Source: an uncultured bacterium (GTDB lineage: Bacteria; Cyanobacteriota; Vampirovibrionia; Gastranaerophilales; Gastranaerophilaceae). Taken from it: 64,000 nt of DNA. Positions 25,735 to 32,870 of the stretch are shown here, piece by piece. A model generated the notes under the pieces. That model was not told the origin of the DNA. It saw only the letters and a program-made list of their open reading frames with translations, and made no database searches. The first letter of the stretch is position 1, and each line of letters begins with the position of its first letter. Position numbers and translations under genes: made by a program. Where the stretch lies: NCBI GenBank assembly GCA_949294335.1, contig CASFGO010000027.1, positions 1 to 64,000 on the forward strand, written 5' to 3'.

Positions 25735-27003
25735 TTATACGCAACAACTTGCTTTTAAATATTCACTTAATTTAGTAGCTTTATCTGTTGCTTCCCATGG
25801 AACTACTAAATCAGTACGTCCCATATGACCATAAGCAGCTAACTTTTGATAGAATTTACCACCGTTTTTAGCAGGTAAATTTCTTAAATCGAATTGTTTA
25901 ATAATAGCTGCAGGACTTAAATCAAAGTTTTCAGAAACAATTGCAGAAATTTCATCATCAGATAATTTACCAGTTCCGAATGTATCTACAAAAATAGAAA
26001 TTGGTTCAGCAACACCAATAGCATAAGCTAATTCAATTTCACATTTATCAGCAAGACCAGATGCAACAATATTTTTAGCAACATATCTTGAAGCGTAAGC
26101 AGCAGATCTATCAACTTTTGTTGGATCTTTACCACTAAATGCACCGCCACCATGTCTTGAATAACCGCCATAAGTATCAACAATTATCTTACGCCCTGTT
26201 AATCCTGCATCACCTTGAGGGCCACCAATTACAAATCGTCCTGATGGATTGATTAAGATTTTTGTTTCAGAATCTAATTTAATAGCCTCAGTTTCAAATA
26301 CATAATCAATTACATGTTGTTTTAAATCACGTCTGATTATTTCTTGAACTTGTTTATTATCAGAAATACCATTAATTTCAGGGTCATGTTGAGTAGAAAG
26401 AACGATTGTATGAATTCTAGATGGTTTTCCATCTACATACTCAACTGTTACTTGAGATTTACCGTCTGGTCTTAGATAAGATAATATACCTTCTTTTCTT
26501 ACTTGAGCTAATCTATAAGACAATTTATGAGCTAAACTTATAGGAAGTGGCATTAATTCTGGTGTTTCATTACAAGCATAACCAAACATAATACCTTGGT
26601 CACCTGCACCTAAACTTTCAGTTTCTAAAGTAGAAGTATCAGCATTATCGCTTCTAGTTTCTAAAGCTTTATTAACTCCACCTGCAATATCAACAGATTG
26701 TTCATCAATACTAGTTAATACAGCACAAGTGTTAGCATCAAAACCACCACTTGATTCTCCAACATAACCAATATTTTTAATAGTATCTCTAACAACAGAA
26801 GGTATATCAACATAGCAATCTGATGTAATTTCACCAGAAACTAAAACCATCCCAGTAGTTACAGAAGTTTCAGCTGCAACTCTTGATTGAGGATACTTTG
26901 TTAAAAATTCATCTAAAATAGCGTCAGAAATTTGATCGCAAACTTTGTCAGGGTGTCCTTCAGTTACAGATTCTGAAGTAAACAAAAAATTTCTTGATTT
27001 CAT
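25735..27003 (-). CDS. metK: S-adenosylmethionine synthetase
   Basis: Makes SAM from methionine and ATP. The 422-residue protein carries the family signatures [39 protein letters not shown] and [19 protein letters not shown]. It is slightly longer than the usual 380-400. The transcript is preceded by an unusual structured leader (27004-27073) and ended by a strong hairpin terminator, so it is a single-gene unit. A GGAGG Shine-Dalgarno (27011-27015) is placed seven bases before the ATG and could be masked by the leader. Confidence 0.97.
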   Translation of the reverse strand: MKSRNFLFTSESVTEGHPDKVCDQISDAILDEFLTKYPQSRVAAETSVTTGMVLVSGEITSDCYVDIPSVVRDTIKNIGYVGESSGGFDANTCAVLTSIDEQSVDIAGGVNKALETRSDNADTSTLETESLGAGDQGIMFGYACNETPELMPLPISLAHKLSYRLAQVRKEGILSYLRPDGKSQVTVEYVDGKPSRIHTIVLSTQHDPEINGISDNKQVQEIIRRDLKQHVIDYVFETEAIKLDSETKILINPSGRFVIGGPQGDAGLTGRKIIVDTYGGYSRHGGGAFSGKDPTKVDRSAAYASRYVAKNIVASGLADKCEIELAYAIGVAEPISIFVDTFGTGKLSDDEISAIVSENFDLSPAAIIKQFDLRNLPAKNGGKFYQKLAAYGHMGRTDLVVPWEATDKATKLSEYLKASCCV

Positions 27004-27073
27004 CTATAATCCTCCTTAATTTATATACACAACCGGTAAGGTTTTTAATTCCAACCCGGTCACTACTTTAGTG
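27004..27073 (-). promoter_or_regulatory. structured metK leader with anti-Shine-Dalgarno, riboswitch candidate
   Basis: Read on the minus strand, the leader opens with hairpin CACTA-aag-TAGTG (27073-27061). Directly after it ACCGG (27060-27056) can pair with CCGGT (27036-27032) around a 19-base loop. Immediately inside that second stem lies CCTTA (27041-27037), complementary to TAAGG (27018-27014), which is part of the metK Shine-Dalgarno. The two pairings are mutually exclusive at their shared T (27037), as expected of a translational switch. A TATAAA -10 at 27084-27079 would place the transcription start at about the first hairpin. It does not resemble SAM-I, SAM-II or SMK (SAM-III) as I know them. 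Ligand control by SAM is inferred from the gene alone. Confidence 0.45.
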
Positions 27074-27173
27074 AATATTTTATAACAAAAAACATATATA
27101 TCAAACTTTTAAAGTGAAATTTATATAATATTCACATAAGTTTACTTTTAGTGTTAAAAAAAAATATTTCAAT

Positions 27174-27179
27174 TATAAT
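27174..27179 (+). promoter_or_regulatory. -10 box of the gene at 27215
   Basis: A perfect TATAAT lies 36 bases before the TTG start of the coiled-coil protein gene and is followed by a purine-rich leader with GAGAGG at 27201-27206. A convincing -35 hexamer was not seen. It stands back-to-back with the metK promoter. Confidence 0.5.
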
Positions 27180-27214
27180 AACGATAAGGAGATAAAAAAA
27201 GAGAGGTTAAAACA

Positions 27215-27898
27215 TTGAATAATAAACTTAATGATGGAGTAGGGAAAAAGATTGTTGAAGCACTTAAGAAACAATCAGAAGGCGAGTTATTAGAAATAGA
27301 AGAACAGCAAAAGCATACAGGTAATGCAATTGACGGTTTAATACCTAATATAGAAGAAACCATCAATAACAATGTAGAACCACAAGTTGAAAGCACAGAA
27401 TCAAATATAGATTTTTCAGATATAAAACTACCTGAAGAAACATATTCTGCAGATGAAAAAACAGAAATCGAAGAACCAATATTTGCAGAAGAAAAAGAAG
27501 ATATGCAAACAAACACTTTTTCTGACATCAATTTAGACAACTTCATGCAAGAAGAACCACAAACATTAAAATTTGCACCAGAAGTAAACGAATTAGATAT
27601 GCCTGCAAATATTGTTATCTTGAAAAAATTAATTGCACAACTACCAAGCGGAGTAACAAGACACACAGGGGCTCAAATCATTAAACAAACAATGGAAGCT
27701 CTTGGAATCTCAATGAAAAGTGTTTTAAAAGAAGCTCAAGACGTTCAAGACAATTTGAAAGAATCAGCAAAAGAATGTCAAGCAACAATTCAAGAATATA
27801 AAAGACAAATCACAACATTGGAAAAACAATCTCAAAACTACCAAAAACAATATGGTGCATTAAATGATTTAATTAGCTTGTTTATCCAAACGAAGTAA
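27215..27898 (+). CDS. coiled-coil protein with acidic disordered N terminus, unknown function
   Basis: A 227-residue protein. Residues 1-125 are acidic and low in order (NNVEPQVESTESNIDFSDIKLPEETYS and similar). Residues 128-227 form a compact helical domain (NIVILKKLIAQLPSGVTRHTGAQIIKQTMEALGISMKSVLKEAQ) leading into a long coiled coil (ATIQEYKRQITTLEKQSQNYQKQY). It starts at TTG (27215) after a GAGAGG Shine-Dalgarno; no ATG is suitably placed. The layout recalls cell-division or polar-scaffold proteins, but no family is recognised. It is a single-gene unit with its own -10 and a terminator at 27924-27956. Confidence 0.7.
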   Translation: MNNKLNDGVGKKIVEALKKQSEGELLEIEEQQKHTGNAIDGLIPNIEETINNNVEPQVESTESNIDFSDIKLPEETYSADEKTEIEEPIFAEEKEDMQTNTFSDINLDNFMQEEPQTLKFAPEVNELDMPANIVILKKLIAQLPSGVTRHTGAQIIKQTMEALGISMKSVLKEAQDVQDNLKESAKECQATIQEYKRQITTLEKQSQNYQKQYGALNDLISLFIQTK

Positions 27899-27923
27899 TT
27901 GAATTCAATCAAATTAGTACAAC

Positions 27924-27956
27924 AAAAAAGACTTCCAGATTATGGAAGTCTTTTTT
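27924..27956 (+). terminator. bidirectional intrinsic terminator
   Basis: A 13-bp perfect stem (AAAAAAGACTTCC at 27924-27936 with GGAAGTCTTTTTT at 27944-27956) has a 7-base loop and T-runs on both strands. It serves the coiled-coil gene on the plus strand and the converging pair of unknowns that ends at 27978. Confidence 0.92.
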
Positions 27957-27977
27957 AATATTAATAAAATTTTATCA

Positions 27978-28367
27978 TTATGCTTGTTTAGTAGAATCAA
28001 GGTATTGGCAAGTATCTGCAACTTTTGCAACAGAACCAACAACAGTTGATAGGGCTGCAAATCCTGCTAAAGGACCAGCCATTTTCTTAACAACAGGATT
28101 ACGCAAGAATCTACCTTTTTCAAATATTTTCAAGATTTTAGCTTTATTAGAAGCTTGAATAAGTTTAGATTCTCTAATTAACTTAGTAATACTATTACCA
28201 ACTCTTGAACCGTTTCTTAGAGTTTGGAAAGTAGCAGCACCAACAGTCCCACCAACAACCATTTCAGTTGAATTTTCTTTAACAGATTGTTTTGCTTTTT
28301 GAACTTGCTCTTTAGAGATACCTCTATGTGGCACAACAACAAATGATTGATTAGAAACACCGTTCAT
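27978..28367 (-). CDS. small protein with hydrophobic C-terminal segment, unknown function
   Basis: A 129-residue protein starting MNGVSNQSFVVVPHRG, then basic helices (KEQVQKAKQSVKEN, ITKLIRESKLIQASNKAKILKIFEKGRFL) and a Gly/Ala-rich weakly hydrophobic segment (KMAGPLAGFAALSTVVGSVAKVADTC). There is no signal peptide. No family is recognised. A GGAGG Shine-Dalgarno precedes the ATG, which overlaps the TAA of the upstream gene by one base, so the two proteins are co-translated. The N-terminal SNQSF resembles short Asn/Ser-Phe starts in nearby unrelated proteins. Confidence 0.72.
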   Translation of the reverse strand: MNGVSNQSFVVVPHRGISKEQVQKAKQSVKENSTEMVVGGTVGAATFQTLRNGSRVGNSITKLIRESKLIQASNKAKILKIFEKGRFLRNPVVKKMAGPLAGFAALSTVVGSVAKVADTCQYLDSTKQA

Positions 28368-29101
28368 TATTTATCACCTCCAGAAGCTCCAAGAGCTAAA
28401 TCAAGATTAGATTTATTTTTATTTCTACCTGCTAAATCATCAATTAATACAGAAGCTGTAGTAGAAGCAGCTAAAGTATTTTCTACTGCAGATTGAACTT
28501 TTTGTTTATTTACAGATTTTACAAGAGTTTTAGTAGCTTCACCATATCCTTGAGCTTTTTCAATGAATGATTTTACGTTAGGCTTAGCCATAAACTCAGC
28601 TGTTTTCTTACCTAATGTAGTATTTTTGAATGCTTTAATTACTGGACTACCAACAAACTTAGACCAAGCATTACCTAGTGATTTAAAACCATTAGCAACA
28701 GGTTTGAATGCAGATTTAGAAATGTTTACAGCATCTTTAGCCACATTAGATTTAGCAACACCTTTTAAAATTCCGATTGAAATTTTAGCACCATATTTTG
28801 CAGTAACGAAAGCAGTTACAAGACCTAAAGCGCCTGAAACAAATCTTACGGCTTTACTTGCCCCCTTAGATAACTTGCTAGGATTTTGATCTAAACTATC
28901 TGCAAACCTATCCATTTCGTTTTTAGTTTGGTTAATATCAGCAAGTTTTTCATCTCTTTCTGCTTCAATTTCTTCTTGAGAAGGCTCATGATAGAACTCA
29001 TCAGGTTCCATAGCACCTGTTTTGTAACCATCATCATAATCAACAGAATGACCAAATTTTACCGGATTTGAAACTGGTAAATTACTTTGAATTCCTAACA
29101 T
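28367..29101 (-). CDS. protein with basic amphipathic helices, unknown function
   Basis: A 244-residue protein. The frame begins at a GTG at 29110, but the ATG at 29101 has GGAG eight bases upstream and is preferred. The N terminus is SNPVKFGHSVDYDDG, then an acidic stretch (EEIEAERDEKLADINQTKNEMD) and a Lys/Ala/Gly-rich C-terminal two thirds with amphipathic and weakly hydrophobic helices (SGALGLVTAFVTAKYGAKISIGILKGVAK). There is no signal peptide. I recognise no family. It is translationally coupled to the 129-residue gene and the two probably act together. Confidence 0.72.
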   Translation of the reverse strand: MLGIQSNLPVSNPVKFGHSVDYDDGYKTGAMEPDEFYHEPSQEEIEAERDEKLADINQTKNEMDRFADSLDQNPSKLSKGASKAVRFVSGALGLVTAFVTAKYGAKISIGILKGVAKSNVAKDAVNISKSAFKPVANGFKSLGNAWSKFVGSPVIKAFKNTTLGKKTAEFMAKPNVKSFIEKAQGYGEATKTLVKSVNKQKVQSAVENTLAASTTASVLIDDLAGRNKNKSNLDLALGASGGDK

Positions 29102-29261
29102 ATCACACACTCCAAAAATGGTTTATTACAATTATTGTAATGCATGTAAAGCTTTATTTTTGCTAGTTTTACATAAAATATTTACAAAAATTAATAATAA
29201 AAAATAGTAAGTTAAAAAGAAATAACATGATTTATCTGTAAATAAATTTAGGATGATAAGT

Positions 29262-29669
29262 TTATTTGAAGGTTCGGACTTTTCTGCCGTATTTGTCATA
29301 TTGGGTTGTAGTTCCGTTGGAGTTGGTTTTGTATGAACCTGTTTTACGTCCATATTGGTCATAAGAATTGTAACCTGATGAAGTTTTCTTGTATGAGCCT
29401 GTTTTGCGTCCTGATTTGTCATAGACGTTGTAACCTGATGAGGTCTTTTTGTAAGAACCTGTTTTGCGACCTGATTGGTCGTAGGAGTTGTAGCCTGAAG
29501 AGGTTTTCTTGTATGAGCCTGTTTTTTGACCGTATTGGTTATATTTGTTGTAACCTGAAGAAGTTTGTTTGTAAGAGCCTGTTTTTCTACCGTATTGGTC
29601 GTATATATTTGTGGCAAAAACGGAATTTGCAAAAACTAGTATAAGTAATAATATAAGAAATTTTTTCAT
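29262..29669 (-). CDS. secreted 20-residue tandem-repeat protein
   Basis: A 135-residue protein with a clear signal peptide (KKFLILLLILVFANSVFA, cleavage before TN). The rest is almost wholly repeats: four 20-residue copies of the type YDQYGRKTGSYKKTSSGYNS (residues 23-102), a 21-residue copy (103-123) and a 12-residue partial copy. Each unit has Y-D/N-x-x-G-R-K-T-G-S-Y-K, which resembles the beta-hairpin turns of YD/RHS or YwqK-like repeats. It is basic and tyrosine-rich, so a surface or envelope-binding role is plausible, but nothing shows the partner. An AAAGGGGTA sequence lies just before the ATG as Shine-Dalgarno. Confidence 0.82.
   Translation of the reverse strand: MKKFLILLLILVFANSVFATNIYDQYGRKTGSYKQTSSGYNKYNQYGQKTGSYKKTSSGYNSYDQSGRKTGSYKKTSSGYNVYDKSGRKTGSYKKTSSGYNSYDQYGRKTGSYKTNSNGTTTQYDKYGRKVRTFK
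29364..29603 (-). repeat. 60-bp coding tandem repeat, four units
   Basis: Four head-to-tail 60-bp units encode residues 23-102 of the secreted repeat protein; a 63-bp variant and a 36-bp partial copy continue to 29265. The units are similar but not identical in DNA, with scattered silent and missense changes, so the array is not very recent. Because the unit is a multiple of three and has no stops, other frames on both strands are open too, giving misleading ORFs. Confidence 0.88.
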
Positions 29670-29752
29670 AACGTACCCCTTTCAGAAATATAACGAAATT
29701 TTATAATAAATTGTTCAAAAACATTTTTGATTATTTTATCATTTTATACAAT

Positions 29753-30790
29753 TTATAAGTTGGATAGTTCTTTCATTTTATTAAAACTTGAAGTATATCT
29801 ACCACCATTATTCTCTCTTGAGTCTACTCTTGAGATAAACTCTCTAAATTTAGATTCTGAACAATCAATACCATTTTCTTCTGCAGCTTTACTACATTTT
29901 GAAGCTATTTTTTTAGTTATTTGGGAGTACTCTTCTTTTTGGCTTGAAGACATAACTTTGTGATAACTTTCATAGTTCGGATAATCTATTAATGGGCATA
30001 TCAAATCATATTTTGAATTCATATTCGCATCTGGGGCATATGAATAAGCATCAATGATATGAATGTCTTTATTTTTGTAATCAATTAAATAATTATTTGG
30101 ATTAAAACTATCAGCCTTATAACCTTTATCCTCTAGAACTTTTAATTTTTGAGCATAATTGTTAAATGTTGATTGCGGAAATTCTGATATGGTTCTTATA
30201 TTTTCAAGAAAGTTATTTGCTTCTTCTTTAGTTATTTCTATACCATCTCTTCTTCTAGTTGACCAATCTGCAATAGAATGAGGTTTTCCATTTATTCGTT
30301 TTAAAATCAGTACACTATCACCAATATGACCTATTTCTTGCCCCATATTCAATCCTTTAAATTGGTCAGCTGATTCTTGAATATCTTTTGAAAAACTTGA
30401 TTGATAGTCTTTATTTTTAGTTATTACTTTTATTGCCCAATTATCTAATTTGGGATGTGTAAATTTATAAACTGTTGAATTTGCTCCGGTTCCTAAAATA
30501 TTCTTTTCTGTACAATTTTTAGCAATATCTTCGCTCTTGGATATTCCAAGCTCTTTTATAACTCGCATAAATTCTTGAAAATCATCTTTTTTTAACTGAG
30601 GTTTTTTACTACGTATTGATACAACTGCAGCACTTGCAACCCCCAAAGCGGTTAAACCTATCATCGTTTTTGAAGTTGTAGATAAATGTTTTATACTTGA
30701 TGTTGATTGATTTTCATTATTTTTTTTATCACTTTTTAAATCTGCCTTAAAATTCAAAGAGTTTTTATAACCTGACAACACATTTAACAT
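29753..30790 (-). CDS. protein-kinase-like protein with an N-terminal membrane-type helix
   Basis: A 345-residue protein. Residues 1-40 are polar, with SLNFKADLKSDKK near the start. Residues 43-58 form a hydrophobic helix (MIGLTALGVASAAVVS). From about 95 on it resembles a protein-kinase fold: a glycine loop NILGTGANSTVYKF (97-110), the VAIK-type lysine in WAIKVI (K121), a catalytic-loop-like DSFNPNNYLID (D227 to N232-N233) and a DFG-equivalent IDAYS (D247). HRD and DFG are not canonical, as in OspG/NleH-like or other atypical kinases. The frame opens at a GTG (30799), but the ATG at 30790 has GAGGTG six bases before it. It stands alone. Kinase activity is inferred. Confidence 0.7.
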   Translation of the reverse strand: MLNVLSGYKNSLNFKADLKSDKKNNENQSTSSIKHLSTTSKTMIGLTALGVASAAVVSIRSKKPQLKKDDFQEFMRVIKELGISKSEDIAKNCTEKNILGTGANSTVYKFTHPKLDNWAIKVITKNKDYQSSFSKDIQESADQFKGLNMGQEIGHIGDSVLILKRINGKPHSIADWSTRRRDGIEITKEEANNFLENIRTISEFPQSTFNNYAQKLKVLEDKGYKADSFNPNNYLIDYKNKDIHIIDAYSYAPDANMNSKYDLICPLIDYPNYESYHKVMSSSQKEEYSQITKKIASKCSKAAEENGIDCSESKFREFISRVDSRENNGGRYTSSFNKMKELSNL

Positions 30791-30858
30791 ATCCAACACC
30801 TCACAATAAACACATATAACACCTTAATTTGAATATATTATATAAGAAAAAAGTTAAA

Positions 30859-31404
30859 TTACAACAAACTTTGTTGGACGTAGGCTGGTTCGGTCTTGCC
30901 TGTCAAATTATTATACACCTCATAAGTTATATAACAATCTTTCAATCCTCTATGGTTATTTTTAGTATCTATATCATAGTTTTCTGCAATAGTTGTTAGT
31001 TTATAGTTTTTCAAGTTCAAGACGCGTCTTGCAATAAACATTGTATCCAAGCTAGGGTTATTCAATTCTTTGTTCAAATGTCGGCTCAACTTATTTCTTA
31101 TAAACCCGATATCAAAATTCACATTATGCCCCAATATTGTATCGTCCTCTATAAACTCAACCAACTTAGGCAACACATCTTCAATCTTAGGCGCATCGCT
31201 CAACATTCCGTTTGTTATGCCTGTTAGATTACTGATAAAAGAATTAACCCCCTTATTAGGTTTTACAAGTGTAGAAAATTCTTCCACCACCTTATTATCT
31301 CTTACCTTCAATCCTGAAAGTTCGATAATATCATCATTATTAGGGCTCAACCCTGTTGTCTCGATATCAATAACTGTATAGTTATCAGGCATCATTTCTT
31401 GCAT
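30859..31404 (-). CDS. DEDDh 3'-5' exonuclease, DNA polymerase III epsilon-like
   Basis: A 181-residue proofreading-type exonuclease. The DEDDh residues are visible: D13 and E15 in VIDIETTGLS, the Asp in GHNVNFDIGF, and H/D in HRGLKDC. It lacks the additional polymerase- or UvrC-like domain of PolC or Cho, so it may act alone in repair or RNA trimming. It can be read from a GTG at 31431, but the ATG at 31404 overlaps the miaB TAA by one base (TAATG) and gives a normal N terminus. It is coupled to miaB. Confidence 0.85.
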   Translation of the reverse strand: MQEMMPDNYTVIDIETTGLSPNNDDIIELSGLKVRDNKVVEEFSTLVKPNKGVNSFISNLTGITNGMLSDAPKIEDVLPKLVEFIEDDTILGHNVNFDIGFIRNKLSRHLNKELNNPSLDTMFIARRVLNLKNYKLTTIAENYDIDTKNNHRGLKDCYITYEVYNNLTGKTEPAYVQQSLL

Positions 31405-32723
31405 TAAATTAATTCCCCTTTTAAGTACCAAGTCTTAGCACCAACAATTTTTACATTAACAAATTCGCCAATCCTGTTTTCATCACAAGGAACATGAACC
31501 ATTTTGTTGTTTCTTGTTCTTCCTGAAATAACATTCTCGCCGTGTTTATTAGTTCCGAATTTTTCCACAAGGATTTCCATTTCTCGACCAACATATTTGT
31601 TATTAGAGTTCAGGCAAGCTTCTCTAACGGTTTCGTTCAATCTTGCAAGTCTTTCTTCTTTAACTTCTTTTGACAAGTATTTATCAACCCATTTTGCAGC
31701 AACTGTTCCTTCTCTTGGGGAATAAGCCGCTGTATTTGAATAATCTAATTCAAGTTTCAAAATCTCATCAAGTGTGTGTTGGAATTGTTCTTCTGTTTCT
31801 CCCGGGAAACCTGCGATAAAATCACTTGTGATTGTTACATCTTTAACTTTTTCTCTCACATGGTTACAAATCTTGGTATAAGTTGCAACATCGTATCTTC
31901 GGTTCATTTTCTTCAATACTTCGTCATCACCTGATTGCATTGGGATATGGAAGTATTCACAAACTTTGTCTAGTTCCACAACAGTATCAATTAATTCATC
32001 TGTTATATCTGTCGGATAAGAGGTTACAAAACGGATTCTGAACTTGCCATCAAGTGAGTTAATCGCTCTCAAAAGACCTGCAAGGTTAACTTCTTCGCCT
32101 TGTTCATTAACTCCCTTGTAGCTATCAACATTTTGACCTAGCAAAGTAATTTCTTTGAATCCTTCTGAAAGTGCTTTTTTAACTTCACCCATAATTTGCT
32201 CAAATTTTCTTGAACGTTCTCTACCTCGTGTATAAGGAACGATACAATATGAGCAGAAATTGTTACAGCCTTCCATAATAGGAACCCAAGCATTAACTCC
32301 TTTTTTTCTGATAATATCCAAATTATCTTCAGGGAAAACAACTTCTTCTGTTGAGCAAACTCTTTCTCCTGCTTCGATTCGTTTAATAAGTTCAGGGAGT
32401 TCATAAAGTCTATGTGTTCCCAAAACCAAATCAACATAAGGAGCGCGTTTGAACAAATCTTCTTTCTTTTGTTGAGCAACACAGCCAGCAAAAACAATCT
32501 TTAAATCAGGTTTTGTTTTCTTCCATTTGCCCCAAGTTCCGATTGCACTATATGCTTTGTCCTCAGACAACTGACGGATAGAACATGTATTGATTATCAA
32601 CAAATCAGCTTCTTTAGGTTCTAATGTTTGTTCATAATCCAACCATTGAAGCATTCCCAACATTCTTTCTTCATCTGATTTATTCATCTGACAGCCTAGT
32701 GTTTCTATATAAACTTTTTTCAT
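31404..32723 (-). CDS. miaB: tRNA-2-methylthio-N6-dimethylallyladenosine synthase MiaB
   Basis: Radical-SAM methylthiotransferase that converts i6A37 to ms2i6A37 in tRNAs reading UNN codons. The 439-residue protein has the UPF0004 cysteines C11, C47 and C81 for the auxiliary 4Fe-4S cluster, the radical-SAM CxxxCxxC at C153, C157 and C160 (EGCNNFCSYC) and a C-terminal TRAM domain (GRTRNNKMVHVPC and following). MiaA, which supplies i6A, is not in the window. The gene sits 30 bases downstream of tRNA-Arg on the same strand. Confidence 0.95.
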   Translation of the reverse strand: MKKVYIETLGCQMNKSDEERMLGMLQWLDYEQTLEPKEADLLIINTCSIRQLSEDKAYSAIGTWGKWKKTKPDLKIVFAGCVAQQKKEDLFKRAPYVDLVLGTHRLYELPELIKRIEAGERVCSTEEVVFPEDNLDIIRKKGVNAWVPIMEGCNNFCSYCIVPYTRGRERSRKFEQIMGEVKKALSEGFKEITLLGQNVDSYKGVNEQGEEVNLAGLLRAINSLDGKFRIRFVTSYPTDITDELIDTVVELDKVCEYFHIPMQSGDDEVLKKMNRRYDVATYTKICNHVREKVKDVTITSDFIAGFPGETEEQFQHTLDEILKLELDYSNTAAYSPREGTVAAKWVDKYLSKEVKEERLARLNETVREACLNSNNKYVGREMEILVEKFGTNKHGENVISGRTRNNKMVHVPCDENRIGEFVNVKIVGAKTWYLKGELI

Positions 32724-32752
32724 CTTCTATCCTTCCCAATAGTATCCAGATT

Positions 32753-32826
32753 TATGCCCGATGGGAATCGAACCCATGACCTCAGGTTTCGGAAACCTGC
32801 ACTCTATCCAACTGAGCTACGGGCAC
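32753..32826 (-). tRNA. tRNA-Arg (CCG)
   Basis: Read on the minus strand, a complete cloverleaf: acceptor GTGCCCG pairs with CGGGCAT (the first pair is G-T), D-arm AGCTCAGTTGGATAGAGT, a 5-bp anticodon stem CAGGT/ACCTG around loop TTCCGAA giving anticodon CCG (32790-32792), and the T-arm with GGTTCGATTCC. The discriminator is A and CCA is not encoded. CCG reads CGG, a rare codon in this AT-rich genome. Confidence 0.95.
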
Positions 32827-32870
32827 ATGTTCTGTTCCCTTTATTCGTACCTCTATATTATACCCCAAAC

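Noticed and set aside
27004-27073. SAM-I, SAM-II or SMK riboswitch assignment for the metK leader
   Set aside because: The conserved motifs of those classes as I know them are not seen; kept as an unnamed candidate only.
29132-29644. Long open frames on both strands over the 60-bp repeat (29132-29632 minus, 29333-29644 plus)
   Set aside because: They are artefacts of a three-divisible repeat without stops; only the 29262-29669 frame has a signal peptide and a coherent repeat.
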